The notes under the pieces are model-generated. The model had not been told where the DNA came from. It did not search any database and saw only the letters and a list, made by a program, of their open reading frames with translations. From NCBI GenBank assembly GCA_034506395.1, contig JAPDPQ010000036.1:1-48865 (forward strand): a stretch of DNA of 48,865 bases, given 5' to 3'. Below are positions 9,218 to 18,551 of the stretch, piece by piece; the stretch's first letter is position 1, and every line of letters begins with the position of its first letter. The DNA is from a candidate division KSB1 bacterium. Lineage in GTDB: Bacteria; Zhuqueibacterota; Zhuqueibacteria; Thermofontimicrobiales; Thermofontimicrobiaceae. The position numbers and the translations under genes were made by a program.

Positions 9218-11410
9218 ATGAAAGCAAAATTTTGTCCTATTCTTGCATGCTTGCTTGGATTGCTTCATAGCCAACTTAACGGCCAAAATTTGGATCGTGT
9301 TCTCAAATTGATCTTCAAGTCAACGATTGACGATAATACCAAATATACGACGGTTGGCAATATAGGGCTAACCATTACCAATTTCGGCACGATCGGCGAC
9401 GGCTTCGTCATCCAAACACCAGTAGACCAGCCCTCGTGCGAATATCCGAGAGGCTCTGGCATCGAGCATATGTTTGATGGCGGTCTCTGGGTGGCCGGCA
9501 TCCGCGATGACGGAACGATCATGGCGACGACTGGGGCGATGGATATCCCATTTCTCATCGATATCGCCTCGGGATTTGAATTTACCAATTCTGCAGATCC
9601 GAACGATGTTGTCAAAGAGCGATCGTCTTTGGTCAATTCCCCTTTTTATCACCCCGAGGCGATCAGCCATCAGGATTTTATCTGCGATTACACCGATACC
9701 AACATTTATATACCAGAGTTGCAGAACGCTCGCATCCCCAACCATACGCCCATGGGAATTGTGGTCCATCAAGAAAGCTATGCCTGGAACTATCCCTTCG
9801 CCGATGATTTCGTGATTTTGAACTATACGATCAAAAATGTCAGTCGCCATACATTTTTCAATGTCTATATCGGCCTCTGGGCTGACTTGGTGGTCCGTAA
9901 CGTCAATATCACTCCGCCTCGGATCGGCAGTGCTTTCTACTCCCACGTGGGCAATGGGTATAACGATTCGCTTCGCCTCGCCTACGCGTATGATTACGAC
10001 GGTGACCCGGGTTTTACTGACCCAGGCTTATATGTCGGTTTGAAAATTCTGGGTGCTACTCCCCAGGCCAACGACACCAGCTATCGAGTTAATAGCATTT
10101 ATAACGCCTGGTTGTTCCGCAACACGCAGGATCCGACCTTTTTCTCGCCCGCAGATGACATCAAACGATATCAAAAGATGTCGCAAGGCCTTCCCCCTGC
10201 TGGAATGGACATCATCAAAACCACGCCTGGGAACTATATGACGCTGATCTCAACGGGTCCATTCGCAAGATTTGATCCAGATTCATCCATTAATGTGGCC
10301 ATTGCTGTTGTTTGTGGCCCTAAATACGGGCTGGAGCCGACGAAATTGGACACGCGAGAGAGCAAGACCTATTTTTATATTAATGCGGGTTGGGCGCAAA
10401 CCGCCTACAATGGCGAAGATCGCAACGGCAATGGGATCCTGGACCCTTCAGAAGATCTAAATAACAACGGTATCTTAGATCCAGGTGAGGACCGCAATGG
10501 CAATGGGATATTGGACCTCGGTGAAGATATCAATGGAGATGGCAAGCTGACGCGATATGTTTTGCCCACTCCCCCATCGCCACCTAAATTTCGAGTCGTG
10601 CCGGGAGATCGGAAAGTGACCATCTATTGGTCGAATAACTCAGAACGCTCCAGAGACCTGATCACTGGGGAAAAAGATTTTGAGGGATATCGAATTTATC
10701 GGACCCAATTGGGGGAGGATCTGCCTGGCCGCGATCTGCTGAGTTCGCTCATTCTCATCGCCGATTTCGATTCCATCGACGGAATCGGCTATGATACCGG
10801 ATTCAAATATATCCGGCTTGCGTCGGATTCTCTGGTATTTTTTGAAGACGAAATTTCCAATGGGGATACCTTGTTCTATCACTATCGTTTCGTCAATGAC
10901 AATTTGCTGAATGGCTGGCAATATGCGTACGCGGTTACCGCTTATGATCGTGGGGATCCAGTGAATAGGCTGGAAAGCTTGGAAAGCAGTGCGTTGACCA
11001 GTATCGTCCGAGTGCTGCCTGGGACGCCCGCAGTTTCAGATCCATCGATAAAGCGATCAGTTTGGGTCTATCCGAATCCATATCGCGCCCATGCCGCCTG
11101 GGACGGAACATTGGAGCGCGATCGGAAGATCTATTTCTGCAATTTACCTCCATATTGTGAGGTTCGTATTTTCACGTTAGCCGGGGACTTAGTAGATAGA
11201 TTTATTCATCAAAGCAATAGCTATGATGGCAATGACATCCAATGGTTTCAAAAGTTCGCTCGGGGCAAGACTATCTTTGCTGGTGGCGAGCATGCTTGGG
11301 ATCTAGTGACTAAGGACGATCAAGCCATCGCGACTGGTCTTTATTTATTTACAGTGGAAGATTTGAACTCCGGCGAAATTCAAACTGGCAAATTTTTAGT
11401 GATCAAATAA
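9218..11410 (+). CDS. Secreted protein with four D-x-N-x-(N/D)-G loops, FN3-like domain and C-terminal sorting domain
   Basis: A 730-residue exported protein of unknown function, first of a co-directional six-gene cluster. The signal peptide ends near HSQLNGQ (about residue 22). Residues 23-395 are an uncharacterised beta-rich region. Residues about 399-445 carry four consecutive acidic EF-hand-like loops (DRNGNGILDPSE, DLNNNGILDPGE, DRNGNGILDLGE, DINGDGKLT) that should bind calcium. A fibronectin-III-like region follows (PPKFRVVPGDRKVTIYW, EGYRIYRT). The last 110 residues are a variant sorting domain with VYPNPYRA and an ending of GKFLVIK. ATG 9218 has no strong ribosome-binding site. Surface location after outer-membrane export is inferred from the C-terminal domain. 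Confidence 0.75.
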   Translation: MKAKFCPILACLLGLLHSQLNGQNLDRVLKLIFKSTIDDNTKYTTVGNIGLTITNFGTIGDGFVIQTPVDQPSCEYPRGSGIEHMFDGGLWVAGIRDDGTIMATTGAMDIPFLIDIASGFEFTNSADPNDVVKERSSLVNSPFYHPEAISHQDFICDYTDTNIYIPELQNARIPNHTPMGIVVHQESYAWNYPFADDFVILNYTIKNVSRHTFFNVYIGLWADLVVRNVNITPPRIGSAFYSHVGNGYNDSLRLAYAYDYDGDPGFTDPGLYVGLKILGATPQANDTSYRVNSIYNAWLFRNTQDPTFFSPADDIKRYQKMSQGLPPAGMDIIKTTPGNYMTLISTGPFARFDPDSSINVAIAVVCGPKYGLEPTKLDTRESKTYFYINAGWAQTAYNGEDRNGNGILDPSEDLNNNGILDPGEDRNGNGILDLGEDINGDGKLTRYVLPTPPSPPKFRVVPGDRKVTIYWSNNSERSRDLITGEKDFEGYRIYRTQLGEDLPGRDLLSSLILIADFDSIDGIGYDTGFKYIRLASDSLVFFEDEISNGDTLFYHYRFVNDNLLNGWQYAYAVTAYDRGDPVNRLESLESSALTSIVRVLPGTPAVSDPSIKRSVWVYPNPYRAHAAWDGTLERDRKIYFCNLPPYCEVRIFTLAGDLVDRFIHQSNSYDGNDIQWFQKFARGKTIFAGGEHAWDLVTKDDQAIATGLYLFTVEDLNSGEIQTGKFLVIK

Positions 11411-11612
11411 TCTTCAGCAACACAATTAAAGATATCTGCAAAATACGAAATTATCAAACTGTCTCTGTCATTTCTGCGGTTGGAAAAGTCCTCATGATCA
11501 GAAAACTGAGGAGATTCTCATCCCTCAGACAGCCGACAGTATGAGCATAGATGTTCAAAATTAAAATATCAGCCATAAGTCTTAACTTCAACATCAAGAG
11601 GAGATGGTGTCA

Positions 11613-13634
11613 ATGAATAAAATTTTGCTACCACTTTTTCTGCTAATTCTGCTGCTGGTTTCATCGGCCGTTTTTGGTCAGACGATTGCCAGCTATGACA
11701 CGGTTACCATCCATGATATCCAGTTCGTTCCTCCAGAATCATTAGCCGTTGGTCAAGATAATTCGCCATGGCTTGGCGACACAATAATTGTTGAGGGCAT
11801 TATGGCCACTGGACCGCGGGATATCTGGATTGGGGCGCGCTGGTCCGCCATCATTGTGGATGAAAAAGGCGGGCCATGGAGCGGGCTCCAAGTAGTGCAA
11901 GAGGATACCACCCAACAAGGGACACTTTTTTCTGCGCTCAAAAAGGGCTATAAAGTCCGATTGACAGGCCGCGTGGCGGAGTTCTCTTACGTCGCTGGCC
12001 CTTCGCATACCGAAGTTTTTTTAATCGATAAACCTCCGATCCCGGTTGAATTATTAGGGTACGGTTACAAGATTCCAGAACCGACCTTGCTCACATGCGC
12101 TGATCTTGCACCAAAAGTGGGCGAGCCTTACGAAAATTGTTACGTCCGAATCGAGAATGCCACAGTCATCAATAATGCTGCACCAGGGAACCAGATGCTG
12201 ATCGCTGATGCCACAGGGCAACTGATCGTGGATGACTGGGGGAAGGGCTTATATGACAGTCTTCGCAACGGTAGATACCGTTGGCCGGCCAATGGTACCA
12301 TGATCAACATTAAAGGTTTTGTTCGCGAAGATCCCAATGGACTGGGCTATCAACTTGGGCCCATGAGCTCTGCGGATATCACCATTCTGACCAATCCGCC
12401 GCGCATTTCCAATGTGGTACGCCAACCCGCAGCCCCAACTTCCAACGATGATGTCCTTGTAACAGCAACCATCAAAGACATTGATGGAACAGTGGCCTAT
12501 GCCAATATTCGCTACAAAGTGAATGATGGCGCTTGGCTCTTAGGTCGAATGACGCCCGCCGATACCATTTATACCGGCAAAATTCCAAAGCAACCGGATG
12601 GGAGCATGGTTCAATATTTCATCATCTCGGCAGACAACAATGGTCATCTATCCATGATGCCGGGGGACACATCCTCGAGCAAATACTTTTATGTGGTCCG
12701 CGACGGAGGATTGACAATTCGAGATTTGCAATGGACCCCATTTCGCAACGGCGTCTCCCCCTATGTGGGCTATCAAGTGACCGTCACTGGTGTGGTGACC
12801 GCCTCCCCAGATGATATTCTGGGTGACTATGTGATCCAGAATGGTCGGGAACCGTGGAGTGGAATTCTCGTCGATGATGCGGCTAATTTGCCGATGCGGG
12901 GCGATTCGGTTCGCGTGACGGGGACCGTGGTCGAATACTATAATTATACCACGCTTTCCTCGGTTACCGCATTCGAGATATTGAGCTCTGGCCATTATGT
13001 GGAGCCCCTTGTCTTGAAGACTGGTCAGGCCAGAGATGGTAGCCCCGAGGCTGAGAGCTATGAGGGAATGTTATTAGAATTCCACAACGTTACCGTGACC
13101 GATCCGTTCCCGGATCGACCGGCAAATTACGGGGAGATTGTCATCGATGATGGGAGCGGAGGGTATCGCGTGGGCGATGATTTTAGCATTGCTTATCGCG
13201 GGAATTTAGATTCCACATTCGCATTGGGAGATAAAATTGAGAAGATTATCGGCATCGGCAATTTCTCTTTCTACCATTACAAGCTCGATCCGCGCAATGA
13301 ATCGGACATCATCGGCCATACCACGGGGATTAAACAAAAGCGAGTTAGTCACGAATTAATATATGATTTGAGCCAGAACTATCCGAATCCATTCAACCCA
13401 ACGACCACGATCGCCTATCGAATTGGGAAAAAGGGAGCCGTGGAGTTGAGCATCTACAACGTGCTGGGGCAAAAAATCAAAACGCTGGTGGATGAAGTGA
13501 AACCGGCTGGCAATTACCAGGTCTCGTGGGATGGCACCAATCAACTGGGACAACTGGTTTCCAGCGGAATTTATTTCTACAGCCTAAAATCGGGCGAATT
13601 TATCAAGACCAATAAGATGGTGTTGTTACGATAA
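11613..13634 (+). CDS. Secreted OB-fold-like repeat protein with C-terminal sorting domain
   Basis: A 673-residue exported protein. ATG 11613 is preferred over ATG 11604 because GAGGAG (11598-11603) directly abuts the latter. The signal peptide ends near SSAVFGQ. Two regions (about 25-150 and 370-470) share a pattern, WLGDTIIVEGIM ... GARWSAIIVDE ... GLQVVQED and YQVTVTGVVTASPDD ... WSGILVDDAAN, that looks like the OB-fold modules found in secreted FCB proteins. Between them is an Ig-like insert (ATIKDIDGTVAYANIRY). The C-terminus is a canonical FlgD-like sorting domain: LSQNYPNPFNPTTTIAY, NVLGQKIKTLVDE, GIYFYSLKSG, NKMVLLR. The function is unknown; the modules suggest ligand or polysaccharide binding, which is speculation. 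Confidence 0.75.
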   Translation: MNKILLPLFLLILLLVSSAVFGQTIASYDTVTIHDIQFVPPESLAVGQDNSPWLGDTIIVEGIMATGPRDIWIGARWSAIIVDEKGGPWSGLQVVQEDTTQQGTLFSALKKGYKVRLTGRVAEFSYVAGPSHTEVFLIDKPPIPVELLGYGYKIPEPTLLTCADLAPKVGEPYENCYVRIENATVINNAAPGNQMLIADATGQLIVDDWGKGLYDSLRNGRYRWPANGTMINIKGFVREDPNGLGYQLGPMSSADITILTNPPRISNVVRQPAAPTSNDDVLVTATIKDIDGTVAYANIRYKVNDGAWLLGRMTPADTIYTGKIPKQPDGSMVQYFIISADNNGHLSMMPGDTSSSKYFYVVRDGGLTIRDLQWTPFRNGVSPYVGYQVTVTGVVTASPDDILGDYVIQNGREPWSGILVDDAANLPMRGDSVRVTGTVVEYYNYTTLSSVTAFEILSSGHYVEPLVLKTGQARDGSPEAESYEGMLLEFHNVTVTDPFPDRPANYGEIVIDDGSGGYRVGDDFSIAYRGNLDSTFALGDKIEKIIGIGNFSFYHYKLDPRNESDIIGHTTGIKQKRVSHELIYDLSQNYPNPFNPTTTIAYRIGKKGAVELSIYNVLGQKIKTLVDEVKPAGNYQVSWDGTNQLGQLVSSGIYFYSLKSGEFIKTNKMVLLR

Positions 13635-13647
13635 CCAGCGCGCCACA

Positions 13648-13705
13648 CCCACTGATGATAAAAAATATTCTACTGGTAAGGTCCAAATTGTTTGTCATCA
13701 GTGGG
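13648..13705 (+). other. Long-armed stem-loop between cluster genes
   Basis: CCCACTGATGA (13648-13658) is a perfect 11-bp inverted match to TCATCAGTGGG (13695-13705), with a 36-nt loop. It fills most of the 124-bp spacer after the stop at 13634. No T-run follows, so it looks more like an RNA-stability or partial-attenuation element than a terminator. Confidence 0.55.
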
Positions 13706-13758
13706 ACTCCGGGCATCAAATTTAAATTCCGAAAATGATTACTGAATTGAGATCAAAA

Positions 13759-15153
13759 ATGAAGTGGCGATTGATGCTGGTGGGATTGGGATTTCTGTTG
13801 GTTGTTAGCTCTTGCGGTCAACGGTTGACGGATCAGCCGCTTCCCAATCAACCACCGAATACCTATCTCACATTTTTTCCGGATAGCACATTGGCGACCA
13901 CCACCAGCCGACAGGTATTGCATTGGTGGGGTGATGATCCAGATGGACGAGTGGTGAAATTTTTGTTGACCTGGAACACCAGTGTGCCAGTGCCGTCACA
14001 ATTGATCCCGGCTGATCCGCCCCTAGGCTGGCAGGTCACCACTGCAACAAGCGATACCTTTTCGCTTAAATTTTTGCAACTCGATACGATCTACACTTTC
14101 CGCGTCAGCGCGGTTGATGATCAGGGCCTGGTCGATCCAACACCTGCAACCCAATCGTTTCCTGTTGCCAACAGTCGACCGCAAGTGGAATTTGTCCCTG
14201 GTACAGAAATTCCAGAGACGACCTTTACAGTTGCCTCGTTTTACTGGAAGGGGACTGATCTCGATGGTGATGAAACGATCGCTTTCTATGAATATGTGCT
14301 CGATGACACGAATGGGACGTGGAACTCGGTGCCAGGATCCATGCCATTTGTGAATTTAAAATTGCCCGATGCCATAAGCAATGCCAATCATGTTTTCTAT
14401 TTGCGCGCCATCGATATCGCTGGTGTCCCCAGCCCGATCGTCCGCATGCCTAAAAAGGAATTACAAATTTGGCACGTCAAGCGTCCTACTGGAAAGATTC
14501 TTCTCATCGACGACTATGAGGTGGTCGATGCCGATGAGGTGCTCTATCAGCAAACGCTCGATAGTTTGGGACTGCCATATTCGCTCTGGAACATCAAGCT
14601 CAATCGGGACAAGGACAATCGTTATGATCTGATGCCAAGTTCGGTCGAAATGTTTGCCGAAACGATGTTGCTGTTCGATCGAATTATTTGGTACACCGAT
14701 GCGAAACCGCATTTCGAAGCGGCGCAGATTGCGATCCCTCGGTACCTGAAAGAGGCCAATAAAAAAATCATTTTCTCCACCCAGTTCAAAGAGTTCTTCT
14801 CTCAACAGGGCGATCCACTGGAATTTTCACCAGTTGATAGCTTGGTGCCCAAATCGTTCGATGTTTTTCCTAATACCTTGTTGGAGCCAACGGAAAACAA
14901 ACCCGGTTTTCCGATCTTAAAAGCCACCAAATGGATACCCTTTGTCAAAGAACTGGTGCCTAAGCCCAGCGCCAAGGTCATCTATCGACTGCAAGAGAAT
15001 CCAGCGCTCTGGTCCGGGAAGCCGGTGATCGCCGTTTCCAATGCTGAAAACACGTTCTATTTCTTTGGTGTGCCATTCCATCAATTAAATGCGAACAAGA
15101 ACTTGAAAAAGCTATTGGCGATCATCATAAAGGATGAATTTGGACTCCCATAA
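13759..15153 (+). CDS. Lipoprotein with FN3-like domains
   Basis: The product (464 residues from ATG 13759) starts with a lipoprotein signal peptide, MKWRLMLVGLGFLLVVSSCGQ, with the lipidated cysteine at residue 19. The in-frame ATG 13735 would add eight residues before the basic start of the signal and is less likely. Two fibronectin-III-like segments follow (VLHWWGDDPDGRVVKFLLTW ... YTFRVSAVDDQGLVDP, then ASFYWKGTDLDGDETIAFYEY). The C-terminal half (from TGKILLIDDYEVVDADEVLY) resembles a flavodoxin- or glutamine-amidotransferase-like alpha/beta fold seen in FCB lipoproteins. It is third in the six-gene cluster, immediately before the TonB-dependent receptor. An outer-membrane-anchored partner role is inferred from position only. 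Confidence 0.7.
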   Translation: MKWRLMLVGLGFLLVVSSCGQRLTDQPLPNQPPNTYLTFFPDSTLATTTSRQVLHWWGDDPDGRVVKFLLTWNTSVPVPSQLIPADPPLGWQVTTATSDTFSLKFLQLDTIYTFRVSAVDDQGLVDPTPATQSFPVANSRPQVEFVPGTEIPETTFTVASFYWKGTDLDGDETIAFYEYVLDDTNGTWNSVPGSMPFVNLKLPDAISNANHVFYLRAIDIAGVPSPIVRMPKKELQIWHVKRPTGKILLIDDYEVVDADEVLYQQTLDSLGLPYSLWNIKLNRDKDNRYDLMPSSVEMFAETMLLFDRIIWYTDAKPHFEAAQIAIPRYLKEANKKIIFSTQFKEFFSQQGDPLEFSPVDSLVPKSFDVFPNTLLEPTENKPGFPILKATKWIPFVKELVPKPSAKVIYRLQENPALWSGKPVIAVSNAENTFYFFGVPFHQLNANKNLKKLLAIIIKDEFGLP

Positions 15154-15365
15154 TGAAATGTCTGATTGAATGCGAAACGCTTCGGCTACCGCAAACACTG
15201 AAGATGAAACTGATATCAAATTTTTTTCTGGGTTTTGATCCTAATCAGTAAGCTATACGACTGAGACATTATGATGGAGTATTTTTTAAGAGGGGCTTGA
15301 AGCTATTGCCAATTGTCCTTTGTAAAAAATGAACGTTTCCCTTTTATTAAGTTATCAGGATAAAA

Positions 15366-18236
15366 ATGAACAGGAATATCAAAGTTGTGGTCTCCTTGCT
15401 TATAATGTTTGGAGCAGCACTGCTGATCAATCCAGAGCACCTCTGGTCGCAGAGCAAAGGGGCTATTAAAGGTAGGATCATTGATGCGGAGACTAAATCT
15501 GGCCTGCCCGGCGTGAACGTGCTGGTAAAAGGCACTTATTATGGGGCGGCAACTGATTTAGAGGGGAAATTTCTGATTCCAAGCCTCAATCCTGGAGATT
15601 ATACGTTACAAATTTCGATGATCGGCTATACCATGGTTCAAAGGACTGGGGTTAGGGTCTTGGCTGGTCAAACCACGGAGCTAATGGTGGAATTGCAGCC
15701 GACTGTTTTAGCGCTCGGCCAGGAGGTAACGGTCATCGGTGAGCGTCCGCTGTTCAACATCGATGAAACGGCCACGCGGCGTACATTGACCAGCGGGGAA
15801 CTGGAGAAAAGTACCCTGAAGAGCATCAGAGATATCGTTGCAGCGCAAGTGGGAGTAGTCAAATCTGACGATGAGATCCACATTCGCGGCGGCCGCTCGT
15901 ACGAGAATGCCTTTTTATTAGATGGCATCTCGGTTCAGGATCCGTTGGCTGGCACTGGGTTTGGCTTACGTTTGAGCACGGATGCAATTCAGGAGATCGA
16001 GATTATCACTGGCGGATTTAACGCTGAATACGGTCAGGCCATGTCTGGCGTAGTCGATGTGAAGACCAAAGAAGGTGATCAGAATTTTCATGGTTCGATA
16101 AGCTATAAACGCGATCATTTGGGCAATTATGACCCAGATCTGCCGTTGATCGGGACCTTTAGCCGGCGCAGCCGATTTAGTTTTAATACCGATATTCTCG
16201 AGCTCAGCCTATATGGCCCGGAGCCGCTCAGTCACTATGTTCTGCCAGCGATCGGATTAAAGATTCCGGGCAAATTGTTTTTCTTCACTAACGGGCACAT
16301 GAACATCAGCGATGATTTCACCAAGCGCGCCGCCCGACAACTCTACTCCTCTACCTTCTATGGGGAACGATTTGCCCCCCGCGAGATGAACAACTGGTCG
16401 GGCATGTACAAACTTACCTGGCGCATCGATCCTTCTCATAAGCTGATTGCGGCTTACAACCAATCCGTGTCCATCAACCAAAATACGCAATCATTGCAGA
16501 CCAATCTGGAGTATGTGCCACCAGGACCAGGCTACCCATATGAGTATGAGAAGAACCTGGACAATTTCAATACCTTCACCCATTTCAACGACCAATTTAG
16601 CCTCCATTGGACCCAAACGATCAGTTCGCGAACGTTTTACGAGTTGAAATTATCTCGCTACTTTGCCAATTTGCGCAGCGATTGGCAGGGCAAGCATTGG
16701 AGCGAATATCAGGAGCCCAAGGACATCGTCACCCAGCCGGTGGAATACTTTTATTCCCCGGATAGCGCCAGCATCTATGTCATCCCTGGAGATGGTTTTT
16801 GGGATTATGGCAATTCCACCACCTGGCACGATCATTATGTCGAAGATTATACCCTGAAATTCGATATTTCCAGCCATCGCAGCGATCGACATAAAATGAA
16901 AGCTGGCCTTGAGATGACTTATCGGGAGATGCAATTGATCGATATCTATCGCCCCTGGTTCGGCGAGCTGGGATTGAACAACGACATCTATCGCGTTCAC
17001 CCCAACTTCGGCGCAGCCTATATTCAAGACAATATCACCTTTCGAGGTCTGATTGCCAATCTTGGTATGCGGTTCGATTATTGGTTCCCTGGGGAATATG
17101 TGGACAAAGCCATTGAGGATCCAGAAATTGTCACTATTTCTGACGCCACCCGGATCAATTACAAGCGGGATACTTATAGCCTGTTCGGCCATCGTTTCAA
17201 AGCGCGGCTCAGCCCAAGGATCGGTGTATCCCATCCTATTACGGATAATCAGATGCTATTCTTTTCGTATGGCCATTTTTCCAAGCTGCCTCGGCCACAG
17301 TTCGTCTACGCCAAGCTGGGTAAATTCAGCGCAAAATCCACCTTTCAAAAATTTGGCAACCCGAATCTCAATCCCGAGACCACCGTTGCTTACGAACTGG
17401 GACTGAAGCACAAATTCACCGAGAACGACGTATTTACGATCACCGCGTACTATCGGGATATTTTCGATTACGTCACCACCGTTTCGTTTCAGGGCACCGG
17501 TCGATTGGCAGGACGTTCGTTTATTACCTATATGAATCTCGATTATTCCCGCGCACGTGGGATTGAGTTAGAATATAAAAAGCGCGCTGGGAGATTCTTC
17601 ACTGGTTCCTTCAGTTTCTCTTATTCCATCGCCACGGGAAAAAGCTCTTCACCAGATGATGCGCTGCTGGTCGCGAAGGGCAGCCTGGAAGAGAAACCGA
17701 TCACCGAAAATTATTTAATCTGGGATCGGCCGTTTCAAGGAAACGCCAGCATCAATCTGTTCATCCCTAATAAAAAAGCGCCCAAAATCTGGGGAATCAA
17801 ACTTCCCGATGATTGGAACCTTAATTTTCGATTATATACACAATCGGGAAAAAGATACACCCCAGCTTATTTCACTGGCAATTATATCAAGTCGGGGACA
17901 AAGCTGCGGCCAGAATATCGCACTGATGTCGACAATCCATATAGCAAAGTAGCTCAGTATTGGATGTGGGTGGACCTGAACTTTGAAAAATATTTCAAGA
18001 TCGCTGGCATCAATTGGACGTTCTCGATTGAAGTGCTCAATCTGTTCAATCAAAAGAACTCGAATATCATTAATCCAGTTACTGGTCGCGCCTATGAATA
18101 TGGCGATCCCACGCCCAATAGCTGGAACGATCCGCTTTATCCTGACGTGCAGGCACCGCTGGATCCTTATCCTTTTAATCCAGCTCGGTATTTGAACCCA
18201 AGAAATGTGAAACTGGGGTTGAAAGTCCGATTTTAA
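15366..18236 (+). CDS. TonB-dependent receptor with carboxypeptidase-regulatory-like domain
   Basis: A 956-residue outer-membrane receptor. The signal peptide ends near HLWSQ (about residue 29). Residues 33-110 are the carboxypeptidase-regulatory-like domain (IDAETKSGLPGVNVLVKGT ... MIGYTMVQRTGVRV). The TonB-box-like EVTVIGERP follows, then the plug (IHIRGGRSYENAFLLDGISV, GGFNAEYGQAMSGVVDVKT) and a long barrel whose end is VKLGLKVRF. AGGA precedes ATG 15366 at suitable spacing. It sits in the middle of the six-gene cluster and is followed by a PorV-like gene. This pairing suggests a SusC-like uptake or a surface-assembly machine in which the flanking lipoproteins and sorting-domain proteins are the exposed parts. 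The substrate is unknown. Confidence 0.88.
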   Translation: MNRNIKVVVSLLIMFGAALLINPEHLWSQSKGAIKGRIIDAETKSGLPGVNVLVKGTYYGAATDLEGKFLIPSLNPGDYTLQISMIGYTMVQRTGVRVLAGQTTELMVELQPTVLALGQEVTVIGERPLFNIDETATRRTLTSGELEKSTLKSIRDIVAAQVGVVKSDDEIHIRGGRSYENAFLLDGISVQDPLAGTGFGLRLSTDAIQEIEIITGGFNAEYGQAMSGVVDVKTKEGDQNFHGSISYKRDHLGNYDPDLPLIGTFSRRSRFSFNTDILELSLYGPEPLSHYVLPAIGLKIPGKLFFFTNGHMNISDDFTKRAARQLYSSTFYGERFAPREMNNWSGMYKLTWRIDPSHKLIAAYNQSVSINQNTQSLQTNLEYVPPGPGYPYEYEKNLDNFNTFTHFNDQFSLHWTQTISSRTFYELKLSRYFANLRSDWQGKHWSEYQEPKDIVTQPVEYFYSPDSASIYVIPGDGFWDYGNSTTWHDHYVEDYTLKFDISSHRSDRHKMKAGLEMTYREMQLIDIYRPWFGELGLNNDIYRVHPNFGAAYIQDNITFRGLIANLGMRFDYWFPGEYVDKAIEDPEIVTISDATRINYKRDTYSLFGHRFKARLSPRIGVSHPITDNQMLFFSYGHFSKLPRPQFVYAKLGKFSAKSTFQKFGNPNLNPETTVAYELGLKHKFTENDVFTITAYYRDIFDYVTTVSFQGTGRLAGRSFITYMNLDYSRARGIELEYKKRAGRFFTGSFSFSYSIATGKSSSPDDALLVAKGSLEEKPITENYLIWDRPFQGNASINLFIPNKKAPKIWGIKLPDDWNLNFRLYTQSGKRYTPAYFTGNYIKSGTKLRPEYRTDVDNPYSKVAQYWMWVDLNFEKYFKIAGINWTFSIEVLNLFNQKNSNIINPVTGRAYEYGDPTPNSWNDPLYPDVQAPLDPYPFNPARYLNPRNVKLGLKVRF

Positions 18237-18444
18237 TCACTCGAGCAGTTAATCAATCAGAATCTTTTAAGTTGATTCTGTGGCGACGCTCGATAGCGAA
18301 GTGGAAAATTTGGTGCACCCATCGCTTTTCAGCGTCGAGCCTTGAATTAGATGGATGTTTCAAACTAAGGTGGCTTCGTTCTCAGGCATTATGAGTACGG
18401 TAGGTGTGAAAGCAGCCAAAATCTCCCTAGAATATTCAATGACC

Positions 18445-18475
18445 GCCTTTTATGTGAGCGAATTCACAAAAAGGC
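18445..18475 (+). other. Stem-loop in the leader of the PorV-like gene
   Basis: GCCTTTT (18445-18451) pairs with AAAAGGC (18469-18475) and TGTGA (18453-18457) with TCACA (18464-18468), leaving one bulged A and a six-base loop GCGAAT. No T-run follows. A second pairing, CGACGCT (from 18284) with AGCGTCG (around 18328-18334), and CAGAATC (18258) with GATTCTG (18274) make the 315-bp spacer 18237-18551 notably structured. I see no gene in it. Confidence 0.5.
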
Positions 18476-18551
18476 ACTGGGAAAATCTTGGAAGAAGAAT
18501 TTTATAGCAGAAGCAAAATCAATATTCATTTCAACAGATCTTAAGACGATT

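Noticed and set aside
9368..9946. 192-codon open frame on the minus strand
   Set aside because: Antisense to the N-terminal region of the secreted protein at 9218-11410, with no recognisable domain.
16650..17234. 194-codon open frame on the minus strand
   Set aside because: Antisense to the barrel region of the receptor at 15366-18236; no start signal or motif.
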